This document shows, in pieces, positions 17,554 through 25,836 of a DNA stretch of 64,000 nucleotides. A program made the position numbers and the translations under genes. The stretch's first letter is position 1. The number at the start of each line of letters is the position of its first letter. The notes beneath the pieces are model-generated. The model made no database searches. It saw only the letters and a program-made list of their open reading frames with translations, and was not told the origin of the DNA. This stretch comes from DASVDE01 sp963740065 (GTDB taxonomy: Bacteria > Actinomycetota > Thermoleophilia > Solirubrobacterales > 70-9): positions 62,001-126,000 of the forward strand of contig CAVUCS010000002.1 in assembly GCA_963740065.1 (NCBI GenBank). Direction: 5' to 3'.

Positions 17554-17883
17554 TTACGGGGATTCCGCGCTGTTTTGCGGATAACCCGCAATGCCCCAAC
17601 CCTTGCGTTCGATCAGTTCTATGCCAAGCACACTCCCAACCGGTCCAACCGGTGTGAGGGTCGCCGCCAGCAGTGTGTAGGGAGCTTCGCGCCTGACGCA
17701 GGCGATCCAGATCACCAGACACAGCACGACGAACCCCAAGCCGTGTGCCCAACCAAACACCATCGTCTCCGTATCGAACCCGGGCATTAGCCAAAAGAAG
17801 ATCAACCCTCCAAACACGGCAAGCTCAACCCACGAGATCCGCTTCACCCACCGGAAAAGCTTCCCCGGAACGGGCTTCCTCAT
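17554..17883 (-). CDS. DUF3817-like small membrane protein
   Basis: 109 aa from ATG 17883 (MRKPVPGKLFRWVKRISWVE). The three membrane segments are AVFGGLIFFWLMPG, AHGLGFVVLCLVIWIAC and TPVGPVGSVLGIELI. The conserved pattern of a leading Glu, an internal HG and a C-terminal hydrophobic loop resembles DUF3817 membrane proteins of actinobacteria. Function unknown. A longer frame upstream would encode the 17893-18015 hairpin and is unlikely to be translated. Confidence 0.75.
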   Translation of the reverse strand: MRKPVPGKLFRWVKRISWVELAVFGGLIFFWLMPGFDTETMVFGWAHGLGFVVLCLVIWIACVRREAPYTLLAATLTPVGPVGSVLGIELIERKGWGIAGYPQNSAESP

Positions 17884-17892
17884 GGCAAGAGA

Positions 17893-18015
17893 AGGAGGGG
17901 TGGGGGTGTCTGAGGCGGGGCGGCTTCGCGTTTTTCGCCCCACTGACGACCGCGGTCAGCCGCATTCCGCGCAGGCGAAAAACCCAGCCCCGACTCGGAC
18001 ACCCCCACCCCTCCT
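17893..18015. repeat. Long inverted repeat between kgd and DUF3817-like gene
   Basis: 18-nt outer arms (AGGAGGGGTGGGGGTGTC at 17893-17910 and its exact complement at 17998-18015) enclose further partial pairing (GCGGGGC/GCCCCG and TTTTTCGCC/GGCGAAAAA). The right arm includes two bases of the stop codon of the dehydrogenase fusion. The build matches the 51631 and 58521 elements: ~120 bp, long outer arms and an inner A/T tract pair. Confidence 0.85.
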
Positions 18016-21000
18016 ACGCCCCAGGGGTCAAGGCCGTGAGCACGATCCGCTCCTGCTCGCGCGCGTGGGCGATCGAGTAGCCCTCCCCGGGGCTGGAGCG
18101 GGTCGGGCGGCCGACATACTTCAGCTCCACTCCGTCGGGGACCAGATCGGGAAAGCGGCGGGACATCACCTTCCAGGCGCCCATGTTGCGCGGCTCCTCC
18201 TGGGTCCAAACGATTTCCTTCAGGTTTGGGTAGGAGGCGATTAGCCCGGTGAGCTGCTCCTTGGCGAACGGATAGAGCAGCTCGACGCGGGCGATGGCGA
18301 CGTTTTCGGCGGCGGCGCGGCGCTCGTTGGCGTCCATATCGAAGTAGACCTTGCCGGTGCAGAGGACGAGGCGCTCGACCTTCTCGCGACGCTCGCCGGC
18401 GGTGGGGTCGTCGAGGATGAAGTGGAAGTGCCCTTCGGTCAACTCCTCCGGAGTCGCGGCGGCGCGGTCGAGTCGCAGCAGGCCCTTCGGCGTGAACACC
18501 ACCAGCGGGCGCGGCTTGCGGATCAGCGCCTGGCGGCGCAGCAGGTGGAAGTACTGGGCGGCGGTGGTCGGGTTGGCGATGCGGATGTTGCCCTCGGCGG
18601 CGAGCGCGAGGAAGCGCTCGATGCGGGCGCTGGAGTGCTCCGGCCCGGAGCCCTCGTAGCCGTGCGGCAGCAGCAGGGTGAGGCGGCTGGTCTGGCCCCA
18701 CTTGGCCTCGCCGGAGACGATAAAGGTGTCGGTGATGACCTGACCGGCGTTGGCGAAGTCGCCGTACTGCGCCTCCCAGAGGACCAGCGCATTGGGGTTG
18801 GCCGAGGAGTAGCCGTACTCGAAGCCAAGGCAGGCGACCTCCGAGAGAGGGCTGTTGTACAGCTCGAAGGGGGCGCTGGCGTCGTCGAGGTTCTGCATCG
18901 GGCAGTACTCGAGGCCGGTGTTCTCGTCATGAAGGACGAGGTGGCGGTGGGAGAAGGTGCCGCGCTCAGTGTCCTGCCCGGTGAGGCGAATGTGGACGCC
19001 GTCCGTGAGCAGCGAGCCGAAGGCGAGCGCCTCGGCGTGGCCGAACTCGATCCCGCCTCTCTCCAGCGCCTCGACCCGCTTGGCGAACGGCTTGCGCAGC
19101 TTGCGGTGGACGGTGAAGCTCTCCGGCGCCTCGATCAGCGCCTCGTTCAGCTCACGCAGCTTCTCGATCGGCACAGCCGTATCGACCGGAGGGCTGGCGC
19201 TGCGGTCGAGCTCGCCGGTGCTGGTGGTGGTCACGGTGGGGTCCTCGTAGTCGCCCAGTTCCATCTTGCGGCGCAGGTCCTTCAGCGCGGCGGACATCTC
19301 GTCGTGGCGCTCTCTGGTCATGCCTGCGACATCGTCCTCAGCGACGACCCCTTCGTCGACCAGCTGCTTGGAGTAAATCTCGGAGACCGGCGGGTGCGCC
19401 TTGATTCTGCCGGCGATCTGCGGCTGGGTGTAGGCGGGCTCGTCGGTCTCGTTGTGGCCGTAGCGGCGGTAGCCGATTACGTCGATGACGATGTCCCGGC
19501 CCCAGCGCTCGCGGTAGGCCATGGCGAGGCGGATTGCGGCCGAGCAGGCTTCGACGTCGTCGGCGTTGACGTGGACAATCGGCACGTTGAATCCCTTCGC
19601 CATGTCGGCGGCGTAGGGGGTTGAGCGAGCGTCCTCGGGGTCGGTGGTGAAGCCGACCTGGTTGTTCTGGATGACGTGGATCGTGCCGCCGGTGGTGTAG
19701 CCGCGCAGCGATTGCAGATTGAGCGTCTCGGCGACGACTCCCTGGCCGGGGAAGGCGCCGTCGCCGTGGAGCAGTACGGGGACGGCGCGCTTGGGCTCGT
19801 GCGCGATCTTCGCTCCCTCGAAGTCGGACTGGATGAAGCGGGTGGCGCCCTCGACGACGGGGTTGACGAACTCGAGGTGGCTTGGGTTGGGGTAGAGGCG
19901 GACGGCGATCTTCTCGCCCTCGCTGGTCTCGTAGACCCCCTGGTGGCCGTAGTGGTACTTGACATCGCCGGTGCCGCCGTGGGGGATAGCGGCGACCGCC
20001 TTGACGGCGTCGATCTGCTTTGCCCCCTCGAACTCGGCGAGGATCGATTCGACCGAGCGACCGAGGTTGTGGGCGAGGACGCTGAGGCGTCCGCGGTGGG
20101 CCATGCCGAAGACGACCTCTTCGGCGCCGCCGCGGTGGGCGAGGGTGACGAGCTCGTCGAGCATCGGCACCACCACGTCGAGCCCCTCGATCGTGAAGAT
20201 CTTTTGGCCGAGGTAGGCCTTTTCGATGAAGCGCTCGAACTGGAAGACGTCGATCAGGCGGCTGAGCAGGCGGCGTTTCTCGTCATCGGTGAGAGGGGCG
20301 CGGTGGGCGCCGGTCTCGACCATCTCCCGCAGCCAGGTGCGCTGCTGGTGGGAGGAGAGGTGCTCGAACTGGTAGGCGATCGTGCCGCAGTAGGTGTCGC
20401 GCATGCGGGGGAGGGCGTCAAGCAGGGTCTCGCCCGGGACGCCGATACGCAGAATCGAGGCGGGGATGCGGGCCATCAGCTCTGGCGTCAGGTTGAGGTT
20501 CTCCGGCTGGATCGCCGGGTCCCCCTTTGGTTCGCGGCCGAGCGGGTCGAGGTGGGCGGCGAGGTGGCCGTGGGTGCGGTAGCCCTTGAGCAGTGAGGTC
20601 GCTGCTTGGACCGCCTGCAGCAGCTCCTCATCCGGAGCGGTCGAGGTGACCGCCATCTCGCCCGTGGCAGCGGTGGAGCCGAGCGGTGGGGCCGAGGCGG
20701 AGGCCGGGTGGGCGGCGCCGATCGGCCCGGGATCGATGTCGAGGTCGGCGGCGACCGTTTCGTAGAAGCCGTCCTCTCCCTGGAGGAGCTGGTCGAGGCG
20801 GCGCAGGAAGGAGCCCGATTCGGCGCCTTGGATGACGCGGTGGTCGTAGGTCGAGGTCAGCGTCATCACCTTGGAGACGCCGAGCTGGCGGATGCGGTCG
20901 GGGCCGGCGTGGGCCCACTCGGGCGGGTAGGCGATAGAGCCGGTGGCGATGATCGCGCTCTGCCCGCTCATCAGGCGGGGGACGGAGGCGACGGTGCCGA

Positions 21001-22033
21001 GGCCGCCGGGGTTTGTGAGGGAGATGTTGGTTCCCTGAAAGTCGTCCGGGGTGAGCTTGCTCTCCCGCGTCTTCGTGATCAGGTCCTCGTAGTAGGAGTG
21101 GAAGGCGGAGAAGTCGAGACCGTCGGCGCCCTTGATCGCCGGCACCATCAGGCTGTGCGAGCCGTCCTTGCGCTCGATGTCGACGGCGATGCCGAGGTTG
21201 ACCGGGCCGCCCTCCAACGCGAAGGGCTTCCCCTCCCGCTCCTCATAGGTGCGGACCATGACCGGCCACTCCTCGCTCGCCTGCACGATCGCCCAGGCGA
21301 CCAGGTGGGTGAAGGAGACCTTCATCCCGCGCTCCTTCAAGGCCTCGTTCAACGCCTTGCGCTTCGCGTCCAGGGTGTCCACCGCGACGGTGCGGAAAGA
21401 GGTAGCGGTAGGAACCTCAAGGCTTTCGTTCATTGCCGAAGCCAGCATCCCCGCCGGCCCCCGCAAAGCTCTCGCCTCCCCTGCGGCTGCTGAAGCGGCG
21501 GCGGCCGGGGAACCATTGGCGGCCGCGATCACGTCCTCTTTAGTCACCTTGGCCCCAGGCCCAGACCCGGCTACCGACCCAAGGTCAACGCCGTTTTCTG
21601 CAGCAACCCGTCGCGCTACCGGTGTCGCTCGAACTCCATCCGCTCCGTTGGCGCCGGGAGCGGAATCTGAGCCGCTGCTCTGCGGGTTGCGTGGAGTCGG
21701 GGGGGTCGAGAACGGAGCCACTGCACCGCCCGCAGGCCCCCCCGACTCCGCGTCGGGACCCGCAGCCGGAGCGCCCTGTCCCTCACCCGGTTCCATCTCA
21801 GCCAACGGGGCTCCAACGGGAACCTCCTCGTCGACCGACGCAACAAGCTTTGTAATGACGCCATCCGCAGGCGCCGGCACCTCAGCATCGACCTTGTCCG
21901 TCGACACTTCGACGATCGTGTCGCCCTCATTGACGAAGTCGCCAACGGCAACGTGCCACTCAAGCACGATGCCTTCGGTGACCGACTCGCCCATCTCGGG
22001 CATTTGGATCTGAACGGTCGCCGTTTGCGCCAT
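18014..22033 (-). CDS. kgd: Multifunctional 2-oxoglutarate dehydrogenase: lipoyl-E2 plus E1 in one chain
   Basis: 1339 aa. The domains in order are: lipoyl domain (1-80, lipoyl Lys about 47 in STDKVDAEVP); Ala/Pro linker; peripheral-subunit-binding segment (about 133-172, ARRVAAENGVDLG); E2 acyltransferase (about 200-450, TSTYDHRVIQGAESG); and E1 (about 490-1339, with thiamine-diphosphate motif GDGAFPGQG...QNNQ). It makes succinyl-CoA from 2-oxoglutarate with a separate E3. Mycobacterial Kgd and corynebacterial OdhA have the E2-E1 fusion but lack the lipoyl domain; here it is present. The ATG is 11 bp from the start of the divergent reductase gene, so leaders must be very short or promoters overlap. 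Confidence 0.93.
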   Translation of the reverse strand: MAQTATVQIQMPEMGESVTEGIVLEWHVAVGDFVNEGDTIVEVSTDKVDAEVPAPADGVITKLVASVDEEVPVGAPLAEMEPGEGQGAPAAGPDAESGGPAGGAVAPFSTPPTPRNPQSSGSDSAPGANGADGVRATPVARRVAAENGVDLGSVAGSGPGAKVTKEDVIAAANGSPAAAASAAAGEARALRGPAGMLASAMNESLEVPTATSFRTVAVDTLDAKRKALNEALKERGMKVSFTHLVAWAIVQASEEWPVMVRTYEEREGKPFALEGGPVNLGIAVDIERKDGSHSLMVPAIKGADGLDFSAFHSYYEDLITKTRESKLTPDDFQGTNISLTNPGGLGTVASVPRLMSGQSAIIATGSIAYPPEWAHAGPDRIRQLGVSKVMTLTSTYDHRVIQGAESGSFLRRLDQLLQGEDGFYETVAADLDIDPGPIGAAHPASASAPPLGSTAATGEMAVTSTAPDEELLQAVQAATSLLKGYRTHGHLAAHLDPLGREPKGDPAIQPENLNLTPELMARIPASILRIGVPGETLLDALPRMRDTYCGTIAYQFEHLSSHQQRTWLREMVETGAHRAPLTDDEKRRLLSRLIDVFQFERFIEKAYLGQKIFTIEGLDVVVPMLDELVTLAHRGGAEEVVFGMAHRGRLSVLAHNLGRSVESILAEFEGAKQIDAVKAVAAIPHGGTGDVKYHYGHQGVYETSEGEKIAVRLYPNPSHLEFVNPVVEGATRFIQSDFEGAKIAHEPKRAVPVLLHGDGAFPGQGVVAETLNLQSLRGYTTGGTIHVIQNNQVGFTTDPEDARSTPYAADMAKGFNVPIVHVNADDVEACSAAIRLAMAYRERWGRDIVIDVIGYRRYGHNETDEPAYTQPQIAGRIKAHPPVSEIYSKQLVDEGVVAEDDVAGMTRERHDEMSAALKDLRRKMELGDYEDPTVTTTSTGELDRSASPPVDTAVPIEKLRELNEALIEAPESFTVHRKLRKPFAKRVEALERGGIEFGHAEALAFGSLLTDGVHIRLTGQDTERGTFSHRHLVLHDENTGLEYCPMQNLDDASAPFELYNSPLSEVACLGFEYGYSSANPNALVLWEAQYGDFANAGQVITDTFIVSGEAKWGQTSRLTLLLPHGYEGSGPEHSSARIERFLALAAEGNIRIANPTTAAQYFHLLRRQALIRKPRPLVVFTPKGLLRLDRAAATPEELTEGHFHFILDDPTAGERREKVERLVLCTGKVYFDMDANERRAAAENVAIARVELLYPFAKEQLTGLIASYPNLKEIVWTQEEPRNMGAWKVMSRRFPDLVPDGVELKYVGRPTRSSPGEGYSIAHAREQERIVLTALTPGA
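21681..21764. repeat. Inverted repeat inside the E2 linker of kgd
   Basis: Outer arms TGCGGGT (21681-21687) and ACCCGCA (21758-21764) flank inner 13-bp perfect arms (21693-21705 and 21737-21749: GGAGTCGGGGGGG and its complement). The element is translated as part of the flexible Pro/Ser/Gly linker after the lipoyl domain, where an insertion would be tolerated. Confidence 0.8.
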
Positions 22034-22044
22034 CGCTGGATTGA

Positions 22045-24051
22045 GTGTATGAAACAGAGGTGAACTACTTCGTGACCGGCGCGACCGGGTTCATCGGTCG
22101 CAATCTCGTCGAGCGCCTTTTGAAGCGCGAGGGGACGATCTACGCGCTGGTCCGGGCGGGGTCGCGAGGCCGCTTGGAGGAGTTGCGTAGCGGCTGGGGG
22201 CCGGACGGGGCGCGGATCGTTCCGATCGCCGGCGACCTCTCCCAGCCCGGGCTCGGCGTCTCCGAAGAGGACCTGGTGACGCTGCGCGGCGAGGTCGATC
22301 ACTTCTTCCACCTGGCGGCGATCTACGACATGACCGCCGGCGCCGAAGCGCAGGAAGTTGCCAATGTCGAGGGCACGCGCAACGCGGTGCAGCTGGCGAC
22401 GGCGATCGAGGCGGGCTGCTTCCACCAAGTCAGCTCGATCGCGGCGGCCGGTCTCTATAGAGGGACATGGACCGAGGACATGTTCGAAGAGGCCGAGAGA
22501 CTCGACACCCATCCCTACTTCCGCACAAAGCACGAGTCCGAGCGGGTCGTGCGCGAGGAATCCAGCCGGCCGTGGCGCGTCTACCGGCCGGGGATCGTTG
22601 TCGGCGACTCGCGAACCGGGGAGATCGACAAGGTCGACGGCCCGTACTACTTCTTCAAGCTGCTGCAACAGGCGCGGCGGGTGCTGCCGTCCTGGCTGCC
22701 GGCGGCGGGGATCGAGGGTGGCGAGATCAACATCGTCCCGGTCGACTACGTCGCGGCGGCGATCGACCACATCGCGCACCAGCCGGGGCTGGACGGCGAG
22801 GCCTTCCACCTGACCGACCCGAAGGCGAAGAGCGCCGGCGAGGTGATCAACCTCTTCGCCAAGGCGGCCGACGCACCGCAGATGGGCCTGCGGCTCGGCT
22901 CCGACGTGACCGATCCGGCGACCTCGTTGGTGCAGACCGGGTTGCGCCTGTTCCCGCCGGCAAAGCGAGTGGCGAAGGCGGCGCTCGCCGAGGTGGGCAT
23001 TCCCGCCGGGATCCTCACCTACGTCAACTACCCGACGAGCTTCGACTCGAGTAAGGCGCAGGCGGCACTGGAGGGCAGCGGGATCGAGGTGCCGCCGCTG
23101 GAGAGCTACGCCGACCGGGTCTGGGACTACTGGGAGCGCAATCTCGACCCCGACCTGTTCAAGGACCGCTCTCTGTCTGGGGCGGTGCGGGGCAAAGTGG
23201 TGCTGATCACCGGCGCCTCGTCGGGGATCGGCAAAGCGACCGCGGTCAAAGTCGCCGACGCGGGGGCGACGGTGTTGCTGGTCGCGCGCTCCGTCGACAA
23301 GCTTGAGGAGACGAAGGAGGAGATTGAGCAGGCCGGCGGGGTCGCTCACATCCACAGCTGCGACATGTCCGACATCGAGGACATCGAGCGGATGGCCGAA
23401 GACGTTCTCGCTTACCACGGCCACGTCGACATCCTCGTCAACAACGCCGGCCGCTCGATTCGGCGCTCGGTCACCCTCGCTTACGACCGCTTCCACGACT
23501 ACGAGCGGACGATCCAGCTCAATTACCTGGGCGCGGTGCGGCTGATCCTGGCGCTGCTGCCGGCGATGCGGGAGCGCAAGTCCGGCCACATCATCAACGT
23601 CAGCTCAATCGGCACGCAGACCAACCCGCCGCGTTTCTCCGCCTACGTCGCCTCGAAGGCGGCGCTGGACGCTTTCAGCCGGGTGATCGCCTCGGAGGTC
23701 ATCGACGACGGCATCCACCTGACGACGGTTCACATGCCGCTGGTGCGGACGCCGATGATCGCGCCGACCCGGATGTACGACGTCTTCCCGGCGATTACGC
23801 CCGAGGAGGCGGCGGCGATGTTGACCGGGGCGATGGTCGGGCAGCCGAAGAAGGTGGCGACGCGGCTGGGGACGTTCGGCGAGCTGCTCTACGCGGTGGC
23901 GCCGACCGTCAGCGACAGGATCTTGAACCAGGCCTACAAACTGTTCCCCGAGTCGCAGGCGGCGAAGGGGAAGACGGATGAGGCGCCGGACAGAGCGCCG
24001 ACCACCGAGGCTCTTGCCTTTGCACACCTGATGAGAGGCGTCCACTGGTAA
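22045..24051 (+). CDS. AcrA1-like fusion: acyl-CoA reductase-type domain plus C-terminal short-chain dehydrogenase
   Basis: 668 aa with two Rossmann units. Residues about 6-370 form an extended SDR of the fatty-acyl-CoA-reductase (NAD_binding_4) type (TGATGFIGRNLVERLL, YFRTKHESE with YxxxK-like spacing). Residues about 380-640 form a classical SDR (ITGASSGIGKAT, NNAGRSIRRS, Tyr/Lys in YVASKAALDAFS). The arrangement matches mycobacterial AcrA1, which is linked to fatty aldehyde/alcohol or wax formation. The start is GTG 22045 or, matching the family better, GTG 22060 (NYFVTGATG). Its stop overlaps the likely start of the following FAD oxidase. Confidence 0.88.
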   Translation: MYETEVNYFVTGATGFIGRNLVERLLKREGTIYALVRAGSRGRLEELRSGWGPDGARIVPIAGDLSQPGLGVSEEDLVTLRGEVDHFFHLAAIYDMTAGAEAQEVANVEGTRNAVQLATAIEAGCFHQVSSIAAAGLYRGTWTEDMFEEAERLDTHPYFRTKHESERVVREESSRPWRVYRPGIVVGDSRTGEIDKVDGPYYFFKLLQQARRVLPSWLPAAGIEGGEINIVPVDYVAAAIDHIAHQPGLDGEAFHLTDPKAKSAGEVINLFAKAADAPQMGLRLGSDVTDPATSLVQTGLRLFPPAKRVAKAALAEVGIPAGILTYVNYPTSFDSSKAQAALEGSGIEVPPLESYADRVWDYWERNLDPDLFKDRSLSGAVRGKVVLITGASSGIGKATAVKVADAGATVLLVARSVDKLEETKEEIEQAGGVAHIHSCDMSDIEDIERMAEDVLAYHGHVDILVNNAGRSIRRSVTLAYDRFHDYERTIQLNYLGAVRLILALLPAMRERKSGHIINVSSIGTQTNPPRFSAYVASKAALDAFSRVIASEVIDDGIHLTTVHMPLVRTPMIAPTRMYDVFPAITPEEAAAMLTGAMVGQPKKVATRLGTFGELLYAVAPTVSDRILNQAYKLFPESQAAKGKTDEAPDRAPTTEALAFAHLMRGVHW

Positions 24052-25682
24052 GGCGGCTGAAGCACTGGGGGTGGGGGTGGGAGGACCAAGCGCCCTCCGG
24101 GGATGAGCTTGCGCAGGCTGCGGCCGGCATTAGGGAGCGGCTTGGGTTTGGGGGCGAGCCGGAGACGGCGGTTCCTTTGGAAGAGGTTGTGGTTCAGGCG
24201 CCGCGGTTGAGAGTTCCGAGCGAATTTGGCGACTTATTCTCGGATGACAAGTACGAGCGGGTTTCGCGTGCTCAGGGAAAGGCGTACCGGGATGTGGTGC
24301 GGGGGTTCCGGGGAGAGTTCCCCAACCCGCCGGATCTCGTCGCGTTCCCCAAGGACGAGTCGGAGATCGAGACCGTTCTCAGCTGGTCCGAGGCGGAGGG
24401 GGCCGCGGTCGTTCCGTTTGGCGGTGGGACGAGCGTGGTCGGCGGGGTCGAGGCGCGGGCCGGGGATCGGCCCGTGGTCTGCATGGACCTGCGGCGGTTG
24501 GACCGGGTGCTGGAGATCGACGCGGAGTCGATGGCGGCGCGGATCCAGGCGGGGGCCACCGGGCCGGGCCTGGAGGATCAGTTGAAAGAGCACGGGTTGA
24601 CCCTGCGGCACTTCCCCCAGTCGTTCGAGTACTCGACGCTGGGGGGCTGGCTCGCGACCAGGGCCGGTGGGCACTTCGCGACTCTCTACACGCACATCGA
24701 CGACCTGGTCGAGTCGGTGCGGGCGATCACGCCGCGGGGGACTTGGGAGAGCCGGCGGCTGCCGGGGTCCGGTGCCGGTCCCTCGCCGGACCGGATGTTG
24801 ATCGGGTCGGAGGGGATCCTCGGGGTGATTTCCGAGGCCTGGATGCGGGTTCGGCCGCGCCCCGAGTTCAAGGCGTCATGCGGGGTGGAGTTCGAGGACT
24901 TCCTCGCCGCGGTGCGGGCGGTGCGGGAGATCTCTCAGTCGGGCCTGTACCCGGCGAACTGCCGCCTGCTCGACGCATTGGAGGCGGGGACCACCGGCGC
25001 GGGTGGTGGCGACAGACACCTGCTCGTGCTCGGGTTCGAGTCGGCGCACCACCCAGTGGACGCGCCGATGGGGCTGGCGCTGGAGATCGCGCGGGAGCAG
25101 GGCGGCGTTCCGACGCCGGATTCGACTTTTGGGTCGCCCCAGCAACCAAAAAGTCCACAGCGCCGTGAAACCAGAGGATCGGACGCGGTCGGGACCTGGC
25201 GGAGTGCTTTTCTACTTGCCCCGTACCTGCGCGACACGTTTGTCGCCTGCGGCGTCCTCTCTGAGACCTTCGAGACGGCGATCACCTGGGACCGCTTCGA
25301 GGAGTTCCACGCGGACGTGATGGAGGCGGTGCGAGCGAAGGTCGCCGAGGTCTGCGACGCGCCGGCCGAAGGACCCGGCTCGCCCCGCGTCAGCTGTCGC
25401 TTCACTCATGTCTACCCCGACGGCCCGGCGGCTTACTTCACCGTGCTGGCGCCCGCGGTGCGCGGCGGCGAGGTCGAGCAATGGGATGAGATCAAGGCCG
25501 CCGCCTCGGAGGCGCTGATCGAGGGGGGCGGCACGATCACTCACCACCATGCGGTGGGACGAGACCACCGCCCCTGGTACGACCGCCAGCGCCCGGCCCC
25601 CTTCGCCGCCGCCCTCCGCGCCGCCAAGGCCGAGCTCGACCCCAGCGGCATGCTCAATCCAGGCGTACTTCTAGATCCCTAA
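24045..25682 (+). CDS. FAD-binding oxidase, alkyldihydroxyacetonephosphate synthase-like
   Basis: 545 aa if it starts at CTG 24045. The FAD (PCMH) domain has PFGGGTSVVGGVEA near residue 125 and GSEGILGVISEAWMRVRP near 250. The C-terminal end TITHHHAVGRDHRPWY, followed by GMLNPGVLL, fits flavoproteins of the alkyl-DHAP-synthase/glycolate-oxidase group that make ether lipids or oxidise hydroxy acids. The first conventional start is TTG 24177. The frame upstream, however, encodes RRLKHWGWGWEDQAPS, the usual N-terminus of the family. A GAGAGG site lies 6 nt before the CTG, so a CTG start is proposed. The frame overlaps the preceding stop codon. Confidence 0.85.
   Translation: MVRRLKHWGWGWEDQAPSGDELAQAAAGIRERLGFGGEPETAVPLEEVVVQAPRLRVPSEFGDLFSDDKYERVSRAQGKAYRDVVRGFRGEFPNPPDLVAFPKDESEIETVLSWSEAEGAAVVPFGGGTSVVGGVEARAGDRPVVCMDLRRLDRVLEIDAESMAARIQAGATGPGLEDQLKEHGLTLRHFPQSFEYSTLGGWLATRAGGHFATLYTHIDDLVESVRAITPRGTWESRRLPGSGAGPSPDRMLIGSEGILGVISEAWMRVRPRPEFKASCGVEFEDFLAAVRAVREISQSGLYPANCRLLDALEAGTTGAGGGDRHLLVLGFESAHHPVDAPMGLALEIAREQGGVPTPDSTFGSPQQPKSPQRRETRGSDAVGTWRSAFLLAPYLRDTFVACGVLSETFETAITWDRFEEFHADVMEAVRAKVAEVCDAPAEGPGSPRVSCRFTHVYPDGPAAYFTVLAPAVRGGEVEQWDEIKAAASEALIEGGGTITHHHAVGRDHRPWYDRQRPAPFAAALRAAKAELDPSGMLNPGVLLDP
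25124..25155. repeat. Short inverted repeat inside the FAD-oxidase gene
   Basis: GACTTTTGG (25124-25132) pairs with CCAAAAAGTC (25146-25155), one extra A bulged, 13-nt loop. It is translated as part of STFGSPQQPKSPQ, a low-complexity stretch between a conserved beta strand and WRSAFLLAPYLRD. It looks like an insertion in a loop. Confidence 0.6.
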
Positions 25683-25693
25683 ACGGGCGGTGC

Positions 25694-25728
25694 AACGCAT
25701 ACGACGGCTATTTCCCCGCGTATGCGTT
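25694..25728 (+). terminator. Terminator-like hairpin after the FAD oxidase
   Basis: 10-bp stem AACGCATACG/CGTATGCGTT with a 15-nt loop, starting 11 bp after the stop codon and followed by TC. The rest of 25683-25836 is the leader of the next gene. Confidence 0.6.
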
Positions 25729-25836
25729 TCACCTTGGGGTTGGTGGCTTACACGCGCCTTACATAGGCATGATCGCGCTCGTACCCGGCCCCCTGAGGAT
25801 CGGTCCCAACAGTTGGACACCTACAGGAGGTTTCAG

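Noticed and set aside
17884..17943. N-terminal extension of the DUF3817-like gene.
   Set aside because: It would be encoded by the long hairpin at 17893-18015. ATG 17883 gives the usual family N-terminus.
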